From Cyclina sinensis (Eukaryota; Mollusca; Bivalvia; Venerida; Veneridae): a stretch of DNA of 64,000 nt. The position numbers and the translations under genes were made by a program. Each line of letters opens with the position of its first letter. The first letter of the stretch is position 1. The notes beneath the pieces were generated by a model. The model did not search any database. It was not told where the DNA came from and worked only from the letters and a program-made list of their open reading frames with translations. The stretch is from the NCBI GenBank assembly GCA_012932295.1, contig JAAONU010000003.1, positions 27,142,361 to 27,206,360 of the forward strand. Direction: 5' to 3'. Positions 1 to 15,059 of the stretch are shown piece by piece.

Positions 1-66
1 GGTAAAAACTGAGAGTGATGTGTGTTGTATAATGATTGGGGAGGAATCTGAAAATGTTTACAGTGA

Positions 67-645
67 AACAAGAGGGCCATGATGGCCCTATATCACTCAA
101 CTGAGTATGACTGTTTTTAACAAAGTTGTTACAGTTCTGGTTAATTTACCACAGATGACCCATATTTGAACTTGACCTCGAAATTATTGAAAAAACCTAT
201 TCTTACAAAATTTCCAGGATATTTGGGCTGAAAATGTTAACTCTAGAATGTTAACAAGATTTTTCCATGTTTGGGCACTGTGACCTAGTGTTTGACCCCA
301 GATGACCCATATCTAAACTTGAGATAGAAGTTATTGAAACAATTTTTCTGACACATTTCCAGAAAATTTTGACTGAAAAAGTAGCCCCTAGATTGTTAAC
401 AAGATTTTCTATTTTTGGGCCAATTGACCTAGTTTTCATCCCAGATGACCCATATTCCAACTCGTCAGTAATTACAGTTCTTGAGTAATTACTGGGACCA
501 ACATCCTGACCAAGTTTCATGACAATGGAGGCAAAAATATGACCAAAAGCGTGTTAACAATATAAGTGTGGACAGACGTCGGACGACAGATGATAAATGA
601 CAGACAACTGACACTGATCCATCCTACATCTTAGGTGAGCTAAAA
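67..645 (+). mobile_element. Short HINE-like interspersed element
   Basis: It opens with AACAAGAGGGCCATGATGG, where GGGCCAT and ATGGCCC can pair as a hairpin, and closes at 635-645 with GGTGAGCTAAAA. The same two ends recur in longer elements at 22354-24470 and 30916-33235. Inside are about three diverged units of roughly 145 bp, each carrying AGATGACCCATAT (near 145, 296 and 440), followed by a GACAGACGTCGGACGACAG stretch just before the 3' end. The structure is seen directly. Calling it Helentron-derived is inference from the end structure. Confidence 0.5.
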
Positions 646-1725
646 ATATTTTGTGGATCAAGGGGAGACCAAGATGTGGGATGGGGATGTAAATTTGAAT
701 GTGCCTTAAGAAACAGGGAAGGAATGTGGATATGATATAAGTCATATGTGGGATGCTGGGGGAGAGATAGATTTGAATATGACAGGTGCATTGTGGATAA
801 GGGCAGGAGGAGTTGGCAGGATACTGATAATGATTACTGTGTAATATGTTTTGTAGGTCAGGGAAAAACCAGGGGATGGGGTGGGCCAGTTTTAACATTA
901 TGTGTGCTTTGTACATCAGGAATGGAGCAGTAGAGGAGGATATAGGTAATGTCTAGTATCAAATATGTTCTGTGGATCAGGGGAAGAACAGGGTTGGGAA
1001 GGGGTCTGAGCTAAAATGTGAGTGTGATGTATGGTGATTGAGGAGGATTCTGGTAATGTTGAGTGCAAAAAAATGTTTTGTATATCAGGGAAAGACCAGG
1101 CGGTGGGATGGGGAATGGGGGTGGAGGTTATAAATTTGAATGTGCCTTGTGAAACAGGGAGATTATTAAAGTCATATGTGGGCAGTTTCAGGGAGGGTTA
1201 GATTTGAAAATGATACGTGCATTGTGGATAAGGGCAGGAGGAGTTGGGAGGCTACTGATTATGATAACTGTGTAATATGTTTTATAGATGAGGGAAAGAC
1301 CAGGGAGTGGATTTTGGTGGGTCTCAGCAGGAGGGCCAAATGGAATGTTATTTGTGCTTTGTGAATCAGGAATGAAGCATTTGGGGAGGATATAGGTAAT
1401 GTCTAGTGTGAAATATTTTCTGTGGATCTGGGGAAGAACCAGGTGGGGAAGGGATTGGGGGTAAAATTTGAGTGTGATGTGTGCTGTATGGTAATATGGG
1501 AGGATTCTTGTCATGTTTAGTGTGAAAAAATGTTTTGTGGATCAATGGAAGACCAGGGGATGGGATGGAGATTGGGGTGTAAATTTGAATGTGCCTTGTG
1601 AAACAGGGATGGAATGTGGAGATGATATAAGTAATATGTGGGAAGGCTGGGGAAGGGGTAAATAGAATATGACCTGTGCATTGTGGATAAGGGTAGGAGA
1701 AGTTAGGAGGATACTCATGATGATT
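646..1725. repeat. Tandem repeat, ~430-460 bp unit, about 2.5 copies
   Basis: The segment GCATTGTGGATAAGGG recurs at about 789, 1219 and 1679, and TAAATTTGAATGTGCCTT recurs at about 690, 1130 and 1585, giving a period of roughly 430-460 bp. Each unit contains smaller internal echoes of the type GTGGATCAGGGGAAGA. The plus strand is G-rich and poor in C. Short open frames here change with the copy and do not look coding. Confidence 0.7.
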
Positions 1726-1879
1726 ACTAATTATATTTTAGATATGTCATTTGGTCATGTATAAAATAAATACATGTACAAGTTACAGATTTTTGTCCAT
1801 GCTAGAGTTATAACCCCTAAACAAAGTCTATTATCCTTACTAGTGCACATGTTACAATACATGTCATTCATTCTATAGT

Positions 1880-4800
1880 TACTATTTTTTTACCTTTTAC
1901 TCCTTATTTCAGACAGTGTACACATAACAGATCTACTCAGCTCAAACTTTTATAAAAACTTGTTTATATATGGAAACCATAACTCTGCCAATCATATTGA
2001 CATTAGAACATTCTAGAATGTATCTAATTGTACTCACAAACGGGTCATGACAAAAAGGCTGATGGGAAACATGATTTTAATTAGAAACCCTAACTCTCAA
2101 TTTTAAATTATACTCAGATTTTAGACTTTTAACAAGGCAGTATATGAATTTTAATTATGGCAGTGTTGAAATTTATCTGGATTTTCTACTAGTATAATGA
2201 ATTTAAAGTAAAGTATTTTGACCTTTAGCTCCTTATTTCAGACAAGCTACAAATAAGAATCCGATTCACTGTAGCTTAAACTTTTACATAAACTTGTTTT
2301 AATAAAGAAAACAACTGACCTGTTGTAAAATGATGATGACAGAAGTAGAATGATCTTAAACTATTTTTTAGAACAGGCAGATTATGACCAGTCAGACTTA
2401 TTGCAGTTCATACTTACACATACTCAAAGAAATATATCAGAATTTAAACTGACCTGTTGTAATTTGATGACATCAGAGGTCAGTATAATGATCTTTATAA
2501 CTACATTTTAAGGTCATAAGATTATGTCAATCAAATTTATTGCAGCTCAGAAATTCACATAATAAAGATAAGAGAACCTATAATTTTAATGAAAATAATG
2601 ACATTAGACGTTTATTTAAGTCTTCAAACTTTAAGGGTTTTATTTTCTGCATACCTTTCCACAAACTTTAATACATTTTAAAAAACAGAAAGGCAGAATG
2701 TCCTTACTGGTAACATGATTTTAGTTAGAAACCCTCACTCTCACTTTTAAATCATACAGACTTTAAACTTTTAACAAAGCAGTATAATTTACTTATGGCA
2801 GGATTGAAATTTATCTAAATTTTCTATCATAAATTTAAATGGTTTTAGACTTTAAAGAAGACAGTATATTTAACTTGTAGCAGTATTAAAATTTATCTGG
2901 ATTTTCTTCTTGAATTTATATGATGATACAAAAAGAAGGATCTCAACATTTAACTACTTATTTCAGACAAGCTACTAATAAGAATAAGATTTTCTGCAGC
3001 TTAAATTTTTACATAAACTTGTTTTAATGAAAACAATAACTCATCTTATCATGCTGACATTAAAAAGTACATCAATGTATCTAACAGTACTAAATTTAAA
3101 TTGACTTGTTGTAATTTGATGACAACAGGGGTCAGTATAATGATTTTAAACTATATTTTAAGGTCGTAAGATTATGTCAATTAAATTTATTGCAGCTCAT
3201 ACATTCACATCCTCATAAAAATAAATAAGGACAAGAGAACCTATAATTTTGATGAATATACTGACATTAGACAACTATTTAAGTCTTCAAACCTTGAAGC
3301 GTTTTATTTCATGCATACCTTTCTACAAACTTTAATACACTGTGAACAACAGAGGCAGAATGTTCTTACTGGAAACATGATTTTAGTTAGAAATGCTAAC
3401 TCTCACTTTTAAATCATACACATTTTAGACTTTAAATAAGGCAGTATATTTTACATATGGCATTATTGAAATTTATCTAAATTTTTTATCAAGAATTTAA
3501 ATGATAAATATTTTGACCTTGAACTCCTTATTTCAGACTGGTCACAAATAAGAATCAGACTCACTGCAGCTTAAACTTTTACATTTTACATAAACTTGTG
3601 TAATAATGAAAACAATTGACCTGTGGTAAAATGATGATGACAGAATGAAGTATAATGATCTTAAACTATATTTTAGAACAGACAGATTATGGCCAGTCAG
3701 ACTTATTGCAGTTCATACTTCCACATACTCATAGAAATATATCAAAATAGGAAAACCATAACTCAGGTCATACTTACTCTCACTTTTAAATTAAACAGAT
3801 TTTATACTATACATTATAAGGCAGTATATTTTACTTTTGGCAGTATTGAAATTTATCTAAATTTTCTATCATAAATTTAAATGGTAAGTATTTGACCTTG
3901 AACTCCTTATTTCAGACAGGCTACAAATTAGAATCACATTTTTTACAGCAGTTTAAACGTTTACATAAATTTTTTTTTAATAATGAAAACAATAATTTGC
4001 TTATACTGACACTGGAATGTTTCACAAAAAATCTTAGCATACTCAATTTTAATTGACCTGTTGTAAAATGATGATGAAAGAGGAAAGAAAAATGATCTTA
4101 AACTATATTTTTAGATAGGAGATTAAGGCCAGTCAGACTTATAGCAGCTCATATTTTCACATACACACAGAAATATATCAAAATAGGAAAACCATAACTC
4201 TGATGATCATTATGACATTAGACAACTGTTTGAGTTTACATACTTTAATGTTATTTATTCTGCATACGTTTTCAAAAATTTGAATACATTTTAAACAACA
4301 AAAAGACAGAATGTTCTTACTGGATACATGATTTTAGTTAGAAACCCTGTCACTTTGAAATCATACAGATTTTAGACTTTAAGTAAAGCGGTATATTTTA
4401 CTTTTGGCAGTATCGCATTTTTTACAGCAGTTTAAACGTTTACATAAACTTCTTTTAATAATGAAAACAATAATTTGCTTATCATACTGACACTGGAATG
4501 TTTCACAAAAAATCTTAGCATACTCAATTTTAATTGACCTGTTGTAAAATGATGATGAAAGAGGAAAGAAAAATGATCTTAACCTATATTTTTAGATAGG
4601 CAGATTATGGCCAGTCAGACTTAAAGCAGCTCATATATTCACATACTCATAGAAATATATCAAAATAGGAAAACCATAACTCTGATGATCATTATGACAT
4701 TTGACAACTGTTTGAGTCTACAGACCTTAATGTTATTTATTCTGCATACGTTTTCAAAAATTTGAATACATTTTAAACAACAAAAAGACAGAATGTTCTT

Positions 4801-7800
4801 ACTGGAAACATGATTTTAGTTAGAAACTCTAACTCACCCTTTTAAATCATACACATTTTAGACTTTAAATAAGGCAGTATATTTTACATATGGCAGTATT
4901 GAAATTTATCTAAATTTTTTATCAAGAATTTAAATGATAAATATTTTGACCTTGAACTCCTTATTTCAGACTGGTCACAAATAAGAATCAGACTCACTGC
5001 AGCTTAAACTTTTACATTTTACATAAACTTGTGTAATAATGAAAACAATTGACCTGTGGTAAAATGATGATGACAGAATGAAGTATAATGATCTTAAACT
5101 ATATTTTTAAATAGGCAGATTATGGCCAGTCAGACTTATTGCAGTTCATACTTCCACATACTCATAGAAATATATCAAAATAGGAAAACCATAACTCAGG
5201 TCAAATTTACTTTCACTTTTAATTAAAACTGATCTTAGACTTTGGATAAGGCAGTATATTTTACTTATGGCAGGATTGAAGTTTATCTATATTTTCTATC
5301 ATAAATTTAAATGGTAAGTATTTGACCTTTAACTCCTTATTTCAGACAGGCTACAAATTAGAATCACATTTTTTACAGCAGTTTAAACGTTTACATAAAT
5401 TTTTTTTTAATAATGAAAACAATAATTTGCTTATACTGACACTGGAATGTTTCACAAAAAATCTTAGCATACTTAATTTTAATTGACCTGTTGTAAAATG
5501 ATGATGAAAGAGGAAAGAAGAATGATCTTAAACTATATTTTTAGATAGGAGATTAAGGCCAGTCAGACTTATAGCAGCTCATATTTTCACATACACACAG
5601 AAATATATCAAAATAGGAAAACCATAACTCTGATGATCATTATGATATTAGACAACTGTTTGAGTCTACAGACCTTAATGTTATTTATTCTGCATACGTT
5701 TTCAAAAATTTGAATACATTTTAAACAACAAAAAGACAGAATGTTCTTACTGGAAACATGCTTTTAGTTAGAAACGCTAACTCTCACTTTTAAATCATAC
5801 AGATTTTAGACTTTAAATAAGGCAGTATATTTTACATATGGCAGTATTGAAATTTATCTAAATTTTTTATCATGAATTTAAATGATAAATATTTTGACCT
5901 TGAACTCCTTATTTCAGACTGGTCACAAATAAGAATCAGACTCACTGCAGCTTAAACTTTTACATTTTACATAAACTTGTGTAATAATGAAAACAATTGA
6001 CCTGTGGTAAAATGATGATGACAGAATGAAGTATAATGATCTTAAACTATATTTTTAGATAGGCAGATTATGGCCAGTCAGACTTAAAGCAGCTCATATT
6101 TTCACATACTCATAGAAATATATCAAAATAGGAAAACCATAACTCTGATGATCATTATGACATTAGACAACTGTTTGAGTCTACAGACCTTAATGTTATT
6201 TATTCTGCATACATTTTCACAAATCTGAATACATTTTAAACAACAAAAAGACAGAATGTTCTTACTGGAAACATGCTTTTAGTTAGAAACCCTAACTCAC
6301 CCTTTTAAATCATACAGATTTTAGACTTTAAATAAGGCAGTATATTTTACTTTTATATTCTACTATGGCTGTATTGAAATTTATCTGGATTTGCTATCAT
6401 AAATTTAAATGTTAAGTATTTTGACCTTGAACTCCTTATTTCAGACTGGTTACAAATAAGAATCAGACTCACCGCAGCTTAAACTTTTACATTTAACATA
6501 AACTTGTGTAATAATAAAAACAATTGACCTGTGGTAAAATGATGATGACAGAATGAAGTAGAATGATTTTAAACAATATTTTAGAACAGACAGATTATGG
6601 CCAGTCAGACTTATTGCAGCTCATACTTCCACATACTCATAGAAATATATCAAAATAGGAAAACCATAACTCGGTCAAATTTACTTTCACTTTTAATTTA
6701 AACTGATCTTAGACTTTAGATAAGGCAGTACATTTTACATATGGCAGGATTGAAATTTATCTAGAATTTCTATTTTTGATTTAAATGGTAAGTATTTGAC
6801 CTTTAACTCCTTATTTCAGACAGGCTTCAAATAAGAATCAGATTTGCAGCAGTTTAAACTTTTACATAAACTTGTTTTAATAATGAAAACAATAACACTA
6901 CTAATCATACTGACATTGGAATGTTTCACAAAATATCTCGATCACCATACTGAATCTTAATTGACCTGTTGTAAAATGATGAAGAAACAGGAAAAAAGAA
7001 TGATCTTAAACTATATTTTTAGATAGGCAGATTACGGTTAGTCAGACTTATAGCAGCTCATATTTTCACATACTCATAGAAATATATCAAACAGGAAAAC
7101 CATAACTCTGAGTAAACTCAAGTAAAATAATCTTAAACTATATTTCAGAACAGGCAGATTATGGACAGTCAGACTGATAGTGGCTCATATTTTCACAAAC
7201 TCATAGAAATATATTCAAAAGAAAGAAAACCATAACTCAAATGATCTTCAGATCTTAATGTTATTTTTTCTGCATACTTTTTCACAAATTTGAATACATT
7301 TTAAACAACATAAAGACAGAATGTTCTTACTGGATACATGATTTTAGTTAGAAACCCTGTCACTTTGAAATCATACAGATTTTAGACTTTAAGTAAAGCG
7401 GTATATTTTACTTTTGGCAGTATTGAAATTTATCTGGATTTGCTATCATGAATTTAAATGATAAGTATTTTGACCTTGAACTCCTTATTTCATACTGGTT
7501 ACAAATAAGAATCAGACTCACTGCAGCTTAAACTTTTACATTTTACATAAACTTGTGTAATAATGAAAACAATTGACCTGTGGTAAAATGATGATAACAG
7601 AATGAAGTATAATGATCTTAAACTATATTTTAGAACAGACAGATTATGGCCAGTCAGACATATTGCAGCTCATACTTCCACAAACTCATAGAAATATATC
7701 AAAATAGGAAAACCATAACTCAGGTCAAACATACTCTCACTTTTAAATAAAACTGATTTTATACTATACATTATAAGGCAGTATATTTTACTTTTGGCAG

Positions 7801-10100
7801 TATTGAAATTTATCTAAATTTTCTATCATAAATTTTAATGGTAACTATTTGACCTTTAACTCCTTATTTCAGATAAGCTACAAATAACAATCACATTTTT
7901 TACAGCAGTTTAAACATTTACATAAACTTCATTTAATAATGAAAACAATAATTTATTTATACTGACATTGGAATGTTTCACAAAAAATCTTAGCATACTC
8001 AATTTTAATTGACCTGTTGTAAAATGATGATGAAAGAGGAAAGAAGAATGATCTTAAACTATTACTCAGAACAGGCAGATTATGGTCAGTTAAACTTAAG
8101 CAGCTCATATTTTCACATACTCATAGAAATATATCAAAATAGGAAAACCATAACTATGATGATCATTATGACATTAGACAACTGTTTGAGTCTACAAACC
8201 TTAATGTTATTTATTCTGCATACTTTTTCACAAATTTGAATACATTTTAAACAACAAAAAGACAGAATGTTTTTACTGGAAACATGATTTTAGTTAGAAA
8301 CCCTAACTCTCACTTTTAAATCATACAGATTTTAGACTTTCAATAAGGCAGTATATTTTACATATGGAAGTATTGAAATTTATCTAAATTTTTTATCATG
8401 AATTTAAATGATAAGTATTTTGACCTTGAACTCCTTATTTCAGACTGGTCACAAATAAGAATCAGACTCACTGCAGCTTAAACTTTTTCATTTTACATAA
8501 ACTTGTTTAATAATGAAAACAATTGACCTGTGGTAAAATGATGATGACAGAATGAAGCAGAATGATTTTAAACAATATTTTAGAACAGACAGATTATGGC
8601 CAGTCAGACTTATTGCAGCTCATACTTCCACATACTCAAAGAAATATATCAAAATAGGAAAACCATAACTCAGGTCAAATTTACTTTCACTTTTAATTTA
8701 AACTGATCTTAGACTTTAGATAAGGCAGTACATTTTACTTATGGCAGGATTGAAATTTATCTAGAATTTCTATTTTTGATTTAAATGGTAAGTATTTGAC
8801 CTTTAACTCCTTATTTCAGACAGGCTTCAAATAAGAATCAGATTTGCAGCAGTTTAAACTTTTACATAAACTTGTTTTAATAATGAAAACAATAACACTA
8901 CTAATCATACTGACATTGGAATGTTTCACAAAATATCTCGATCACCATACTGAATCTTAATTGACCTGTTGTAAAATGATGAAGAAAGAGGAAAGAAGAA
9001 TGATCTTAAACTATATTTTTAGATAGGCAGATTATGGTCAGTCATGGTCAGTCAAACTTATAGCAGCTCATATTTTCACATACTCATAAAAATACATCAA
9101 AACAGGAAAACCATAACTCTGATGATCATTACGACATTAGACAACTGTTTGAGTCTACAGACCTTAATGTTATTTTTTCTGCATACTTTTTCACAAATTT
9201 GGATACATTTTAAACAGCAGAAAGACAGAATGTTCTTCCTGGAAACATGATTTTACTTAGAAACCCTAACTCTCAATTTTAAATTATACTGATTTTAGAC
9301 TTTAAATAAGGCAGTATATTTTACTTATGGCAGTATTGAAATTTATCTGGATTTTCTTCCTGAATATTATTGATGATACAAAAAGAAGAATTTTGACCTT
9401 TTACTCCTTATTTCAGACAGGTTAGACATAAGAATCAGATTTGCTTCAACTTAAATTTTTACATAAACTTGTTTTAATAATGAAAACAAGAATTCTTTTG
9501 ATCATACTGACATTAGAATGAATCACAATGTATCTCATTGTACTGAATTTTAAATGACCATTTAAGGAAAACAGAGGGCATTATAATGATCTTAAACTAT
9601 ATATTAGTTTAGGCCAATCACATTTATTTCAGTTCACTCTTTCACATCCTGACAGAAAAGTAACAGTGGAAACCATAAAGCTGATTATCATAATGAAATT
9701 AGAAAAACTTTAACAACAGAAAGGCAGAATGTTCTTGCTTAAAACATGATTTCAAGTTAGGAACCCATAACTATTACGTTTTAATTGATATTGATTTAAG
9801 TATAAAACAAAGAAATATATAGAAATTTGTCCAGATTTGCTATCTTGAATTTAAATTACAACAAGTATACAATAAGTATTATTTTGACCTTTTACTCCTT
9901 ATTTCAGACCTATTGTAAAATGATGACAACAGAAGGCAGTATTATAAATGATCTTATTCCCTATTTTAAGACAATCAGATTTATTGTTGCTCACACTGTC
10001 ACATATTGATAGAAAAATAATATAATAGCAGAAACCATAACTCTGTTATTCATATACTTTACTTGTATAGATGTCTTCACTTTACTGTATTGTTTATCTT
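1880..10100. repeat. Large AT-rich satellite, ~475 bp monomer with higher-order multiples
   Basis: A unit of about 475-530 bp is repeated with variation across some 8 kb. Landmarks recur throughout: GACAGAATGTTCTTACTGG, CTCCTTATTTCAGAC, TTGACCTGTTGTAAAATGAT and ATTATGGCCAGTCAGAC. The GACCTGTGGTAAAATG variant sits near 3615, 5046, 5997, 6525, 7571 and 8521, giving spacings near 1430, 951, 528, 1046 and 950, that is, multiples of one monomer. Several neighbouring blocks are almost identical, for example around 3940-4300 and 5366-5730, so parts are recently homogenised. The recurring TTTACTCCTTATTTCAG resembles a 3' splice site, but no coding frame follows it. The short ORFs inside are repeats of each other. 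Confidence 0.85.
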
Positions 10101-11280
10101 GTTCTAAAATGATGATTCCAAAATGAAGTATTATGACTTTTTGACTCTAGTGTAAGAGAGGCAGCATAATTATTCTTGTCACCTCATTAAATGTACTTTC
10201 CCATATTCATGGAAACATGTTGCTATAGCTGGAACAATAACTTTGCCAATTATACAGGCATATTAGGAAACTGTTAAGCTCACAGACATAGGGTTTGTCT
10301 TGCTTTTGCATACTTATCCCATATATTAGTACTTATTAAGGAACTATTATTCTAACCTATAAATGATACTGACTTAAGACAATTTTGGCAAAACATTTTT
10401 TTTTACTATTGGAATTATTTAGATTTTCTATGTTGAATTTATAAGATGATATGACATAATTATCAGTTTTGTTGTAACTTTCTCTTTTACATTAGCATAA
10501 AAATGACCTAGCCATAACCCTGCAAGACATACAATGTGTCTTAATGTATATATTCTCATAAAATGATGGCACCCGAGTGAAATATGGCAACTTTTCCTCT
10601 AAATTTAAGACAGGGAGCACATGCCGTTTTCAGAGAGGCTACTAACAAAAATCGTTTTAAAAATTTATAATCAATACACTTCTACCATCCTGTTCATGCA
10701 AGAAACGTTATTTTGTAAAGAAAACCATAACCTTGTCAACCCCTAATTAAATTAAATACAAATAAAGATAACTTCTTAGAAGCAATATGTTTTTGCTAGA
10801 TACCCATTTTTGATACAGAAAACCATAACTCTATCACACTTTCCACAGACAAAAAGCTGTCTGTTTAAAATACATATTTAACTGAAATTAATAATTAATT
10901 ACAAGTAACAGAATATAAACTAATTTTACTCCACTCTATTATCTGAGTATATAACATGAATTAAACCTGATTTTTCCTCCAGACAAAATATTACAGTGAC
11001 ATTAATAAATTCTAGATAATTTCAACTAACACATTTTCAAATGGCAAAAGTCTAATATGCAAGTGAAGGGAGTAGTGCATGCAGTGCAGGGAAGGTGAGA
11101 TTTAAGACTTCATACCATTTGAAAACTTAAAAAAATACTGTAAACGCTAAGCATGCTTCTTTTGAAAATTTTGTCAGAGGTCAAATCAGTCCTCAGAATA
11201 GAGTGGGTGATCCTAAGATACTAGTAAATTATGTAAAAATTAAACTCGGAAGCCACAGAAGCTTTTACAATGTTTTGGAT
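10101..11280. other. AT-rich spacer with decayed satellite fragments
   Basis: This stretch lies between two satellite arrays. It holds scattered echoes of the upstream monomer, such as GAAACCATAACTCTG phrases, until about 10850, then unique AT-rich sequence. No coding frame, RNA gene or intact repeat boundary is visible. Confidence 0.5.
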
Positions 11281-14200
11281 GGGATAAGTTAGTTTTGGTC
11301 AGAAATGCTGCCGAACATAGCTTCAAGGGAAAAGAGTTAAACCTGTCAACTTAAACTTAACCTAAAAGATGAGTTGCCTAACTTTACCGGAATCAATTTT
11401 ACCTGCCTAACTGAAACTTAATCCAAGGTTTGGTTAGAAATACTGTCAAACAGATCTCAATACTGATAATTTAAATCTGGTTATTGTTACCTTATTTTTT
11501 TATAGAAATAGGTCGCAAAACAGCCTTCACAAACATCACATAAAATTAAGTTTAAATTAGAGCTGCCCTTAAGTGTAACAGGATTTGATTGCCTAAAAAT
11601 CCTTATCTAAAACTTTACCAAAGTTTTTGCCAGATTCTTACCAGATTCTTTAATAAAGTTATTGCCACAAAGACCTTAAACACATCAGCTTAACCTTTGT
11701 ATTTGAATCATTTGATAAGTTTATGTCAGAAACAGGATGCCAAAAAGGACTTCCATACAGTCCTGGTAATAAGCTAAACTTGTTTGTCTAACACTTAACC
11801 CCCAGTTTTGACAGAAGAGTTGCATAACAGTACATATTGTAAATCATCCAGGAATGAGCTGCAGAACAGACATTTTACTCATTAACATAAATCTGCCTCT
11901 CTACCTTTTATGTCAGATATGCTGTCAAACAGTTCTTAATAGGAATTACTTAACCATCTTATCTGAATTTTTTAGTAAAAGTCAAAAGTGATCTGCAAAA
12001 ACAACATTTATAAGAATAACATAAATCTGCCTATCAGTTATGATTAGAAAATCTCAAACAGTATCACTTTAACCTGCTTAAACTGAATCATTATATAGAA
12101 GTTATAAATGGACTGCAAAAAATACACTTACAGGAACATTACAAATCTGCCAATCTGTATTGTAGTCTTAATTTTGGACAGAAATGCTGTCAAACAGTTC
12201 TTAACAATAATTACTTAAACATGCTTATCTGAACCTTTAAGTAAGTTTAAGTCATAAATGGGCTGTATCTGTATCTTTAATTAAATTTTGTCAGAAATAG
12301 TACCAGACAGTTCTAAACAGGAATTACTTTAACATGCTTATCTGAACCTTTAAGTAAGTTTAAGTCATAAATGAGCTGTATAAGTATCTTTAATTAAATT
12401 TTGTCAGAAATAGTGCCAGACGGTTCTAAACATGAATTACTTAAACATGCTTATCTGAACATTTAGGTAAGTTTAAGTCAGAAATGAGATGCAAAACAGA
12501 AATTTACTTGAATTTTCTGTATTTTTATCTTAATTTTGTTCAGAAAATGCTGCTTAATAGTTCTTAAAATGAATCACTTTAACATGCTTATCAGAATCTT
12601 TATGTAAGTTTATGTCAGAAATGAGCTTTAGAACAGACATTTACTAGAATATCATAAATCTTTCTATCTGTATCTAAAATTGTCTTAATGTTGGTCAGAA
12701 ATGCTGTCAAACACTTCTTATCAGGAATCACCTTAACCTGCTTTATTGAATCTATAAGGAAGTATAAGGTAGAAATGGGCTGCAAAACAGACATTTATTA
12801 GAATATTTTAAGTCTGCAGATCAGATATGCTGCCAAACACTTCTTATCAGGAATAACCTTAACCTGCTTTTCTAAATCTTTAAGTAAGTTTAAGTCAGAA
12901 ATGAGATGCAGAACTTCCTTGTACTAGAATATTATATATTTTTATCTTAATTTTGGTCAAAACTGCTGCCAATCGGTTCTTAAGAGCTGCAGAACAAATA
13001 TTACAATATTATAAATCTTCCTATCCTTATAGTTATTTTAATTTTGGGCAGAAATGCTGCCAAACAGATATTATCAGGAATCACCTTAACTTGCTTTTCT
13101 GTATCTTTAAGTAAGTTTAAGTTAAAAGTAGGAGGAAAAACAGACATTTACTGGAATATTATAAATTTGCCTATCTTATTCTTTAGTTTAATTTTGTTAG
13201 AAATGTTGCCAAATAGTTTTTTAAAAATGCTTATTTGAATTTTAAGTAATGTAAGTAAGAAATGAGCTACAGAACAGACATTTATGAAAATACTATAAAT
13301 CTACCAATATGTATCTTTATGTTAATATTGGTAGAAATGCTGCTAAACCTTATTTTCAGGAATCACATTAACCTGCTTATCTGAATCTTTAAGTAAGTTA
13401 AGTCAGTAATGGGCTGCAGAACTGACTTTTATTACAATATTATAATTCTGCCTATCTGTATCTTTATCGTAAGTTTAGGTAAAAAATGCTGCCAAACAAT
13501 TCTTTGCAGGAATCATTTAAACATGCTTCTCTGAATCCTTAAGTAAGTTTAAGTCTGAAATGTGCTGCAGAACAGACTTTTACTAAAATATCATAAATTT
13601 TGCCATCTGTATTTTTATTTTAATTCTGGTCAGAAATGCTGCCAAACAGTTAGTAAGAGCTGCAGAACAGACATTTATTACAATTATTGTTTATTTATTC
13701 TGCCAATCCTTATAATTATCTTAATTTTGCTCAGAAATGATGCCAAACAGATATTTATTAGGAATCACCTTAACTTGCTTTTCTGAATTTTTAAGTAAGT
13801 ATACGTCAGAAATGGGAGGCAAAACAGACATTTACTGGAATATTATAAATTTTCCTTTCTGTTTCTTTACTTTAATTTAATCAGAAATGTTGCCAAACAG
13901 TTTAAAAAAAAATGCTTATCTGAATTTTTCAGTAATGTAAGTAAGAAATGAGCTGCAGAACAGACATTTATTTTAATATTATATATCTGCCTATCTATAT
14001 CTTTATCTTAAAAATGTTGGTCAGAAATGCTGCCAATCACTTCTTATCAGGAATAACATTAACCTGCTTATCTGAATCTTTAAGTAAGTTAAGGTTAGAA
14101 ATGAGCTGCAAAACATACCTTTATTAGAATATTATAAATTTTCTTACTTGTATCTTTATCTTAATTTTTGTCAGAAATGGTGCCAAACAGTTCTTTACAG

Positions 14201-15010
14201 GAATCAGCTTAACCTGCTTTAATGAATTTTTAAGTTAAGTCAGAAATTTGCTGCAGAACAGACATTTATTGGAATTTAATAAATCTGCCTATTTGTATTT
14301 CCATCTTAATTTTGATCAGAAATGCTGCCAATCAATTCTTTGCAGAAATCAATCCAAACATGTTTATTTGAATCTTTAGGAAGGTTAATATTAGAAATGA
14401 GCTGCAGAACAGATATTTACTAGAATATTTTAAATCTCCTTATCTGTATTTTTGTCTAAATTTTGGTCAGAAATGAAGCCAAACAGTTCTTAACACAAAT
14501 CAACTTAACCTGTTTTACTGAATCTTTAAGTAAGTTTAAGTCAGAAATGAGCTGAAGAACAGACATTTTCTTATACTAGAATATTATAAATCTTTCCATC
14601 TGTATCTTTATCTTAGCTTTGGTCAGAAATGCTGCCAATGAGTTGTTTACTGGGATCATTCAAAAATGCTTCTTTGATTCTCGGTGTAAGATATATTTTT
14701 AAATGAGCTGCTGAACAGGCATTTTTAGAATATTTATAATTAAGTTGCCAGTCTGTATCTTTATCTTGATTTTGTTCAGATATGCTGCTATAGGAATCAA
14801 TATATTTACCTTAACCTTTTAAGTTAGTTTAAGTCAGAAATAAGTTGCAATACAGACATTTATTAGAAAAAACATAAATCTATCTGTATCTTAATCTTTA
14901 TCAGAAATGAGCCACATAGCATTACTTTTTTTAGCCTGCCAGACACATGGCCTGATACTTGGTCAGAGATGCTGCCAAATAGTCCTTCACATGAATAATT
15001 TTAACCTTTC
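11280..15010. repeat. Satellite array, ~150 bp monomer, about 25 diverged copies
   Basis: A monomer of about 150 bp is repeated head to tail. Its landmarks are TCAGAAATGCTGCCAAACAG, then CTTAACCTGCTTATCTGAAT, TTTAAGTAAGTTTAAGTCAG, ATGAGCTGCAGAACAGACAT and ATATTATAAATCTGCCTATC. From 13.0 to 14.7 kb the TGCTGCCAA landmark returns about every 150 bp. Copies are diverged by substitutions and small indels, and the left end (11.3-12.1 kb) is the most decayed. The short plus-strand ORFs at 13044 and 13562 are read-throughs of this monomer. Confidence 0.8.
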
Positions 15011-15059
15011 TATATGAATGATCCTTGTATCAAAGACTAATAATAACTTATTCCTATCA

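Noticed and set aside
3689..3874. Short plus-strand ORFs in the satellite (also 8009, 9044, 9827)
   Set aside because: They are the same monomer read in copies where stops happen to be missing, and they vary from copy to copy.
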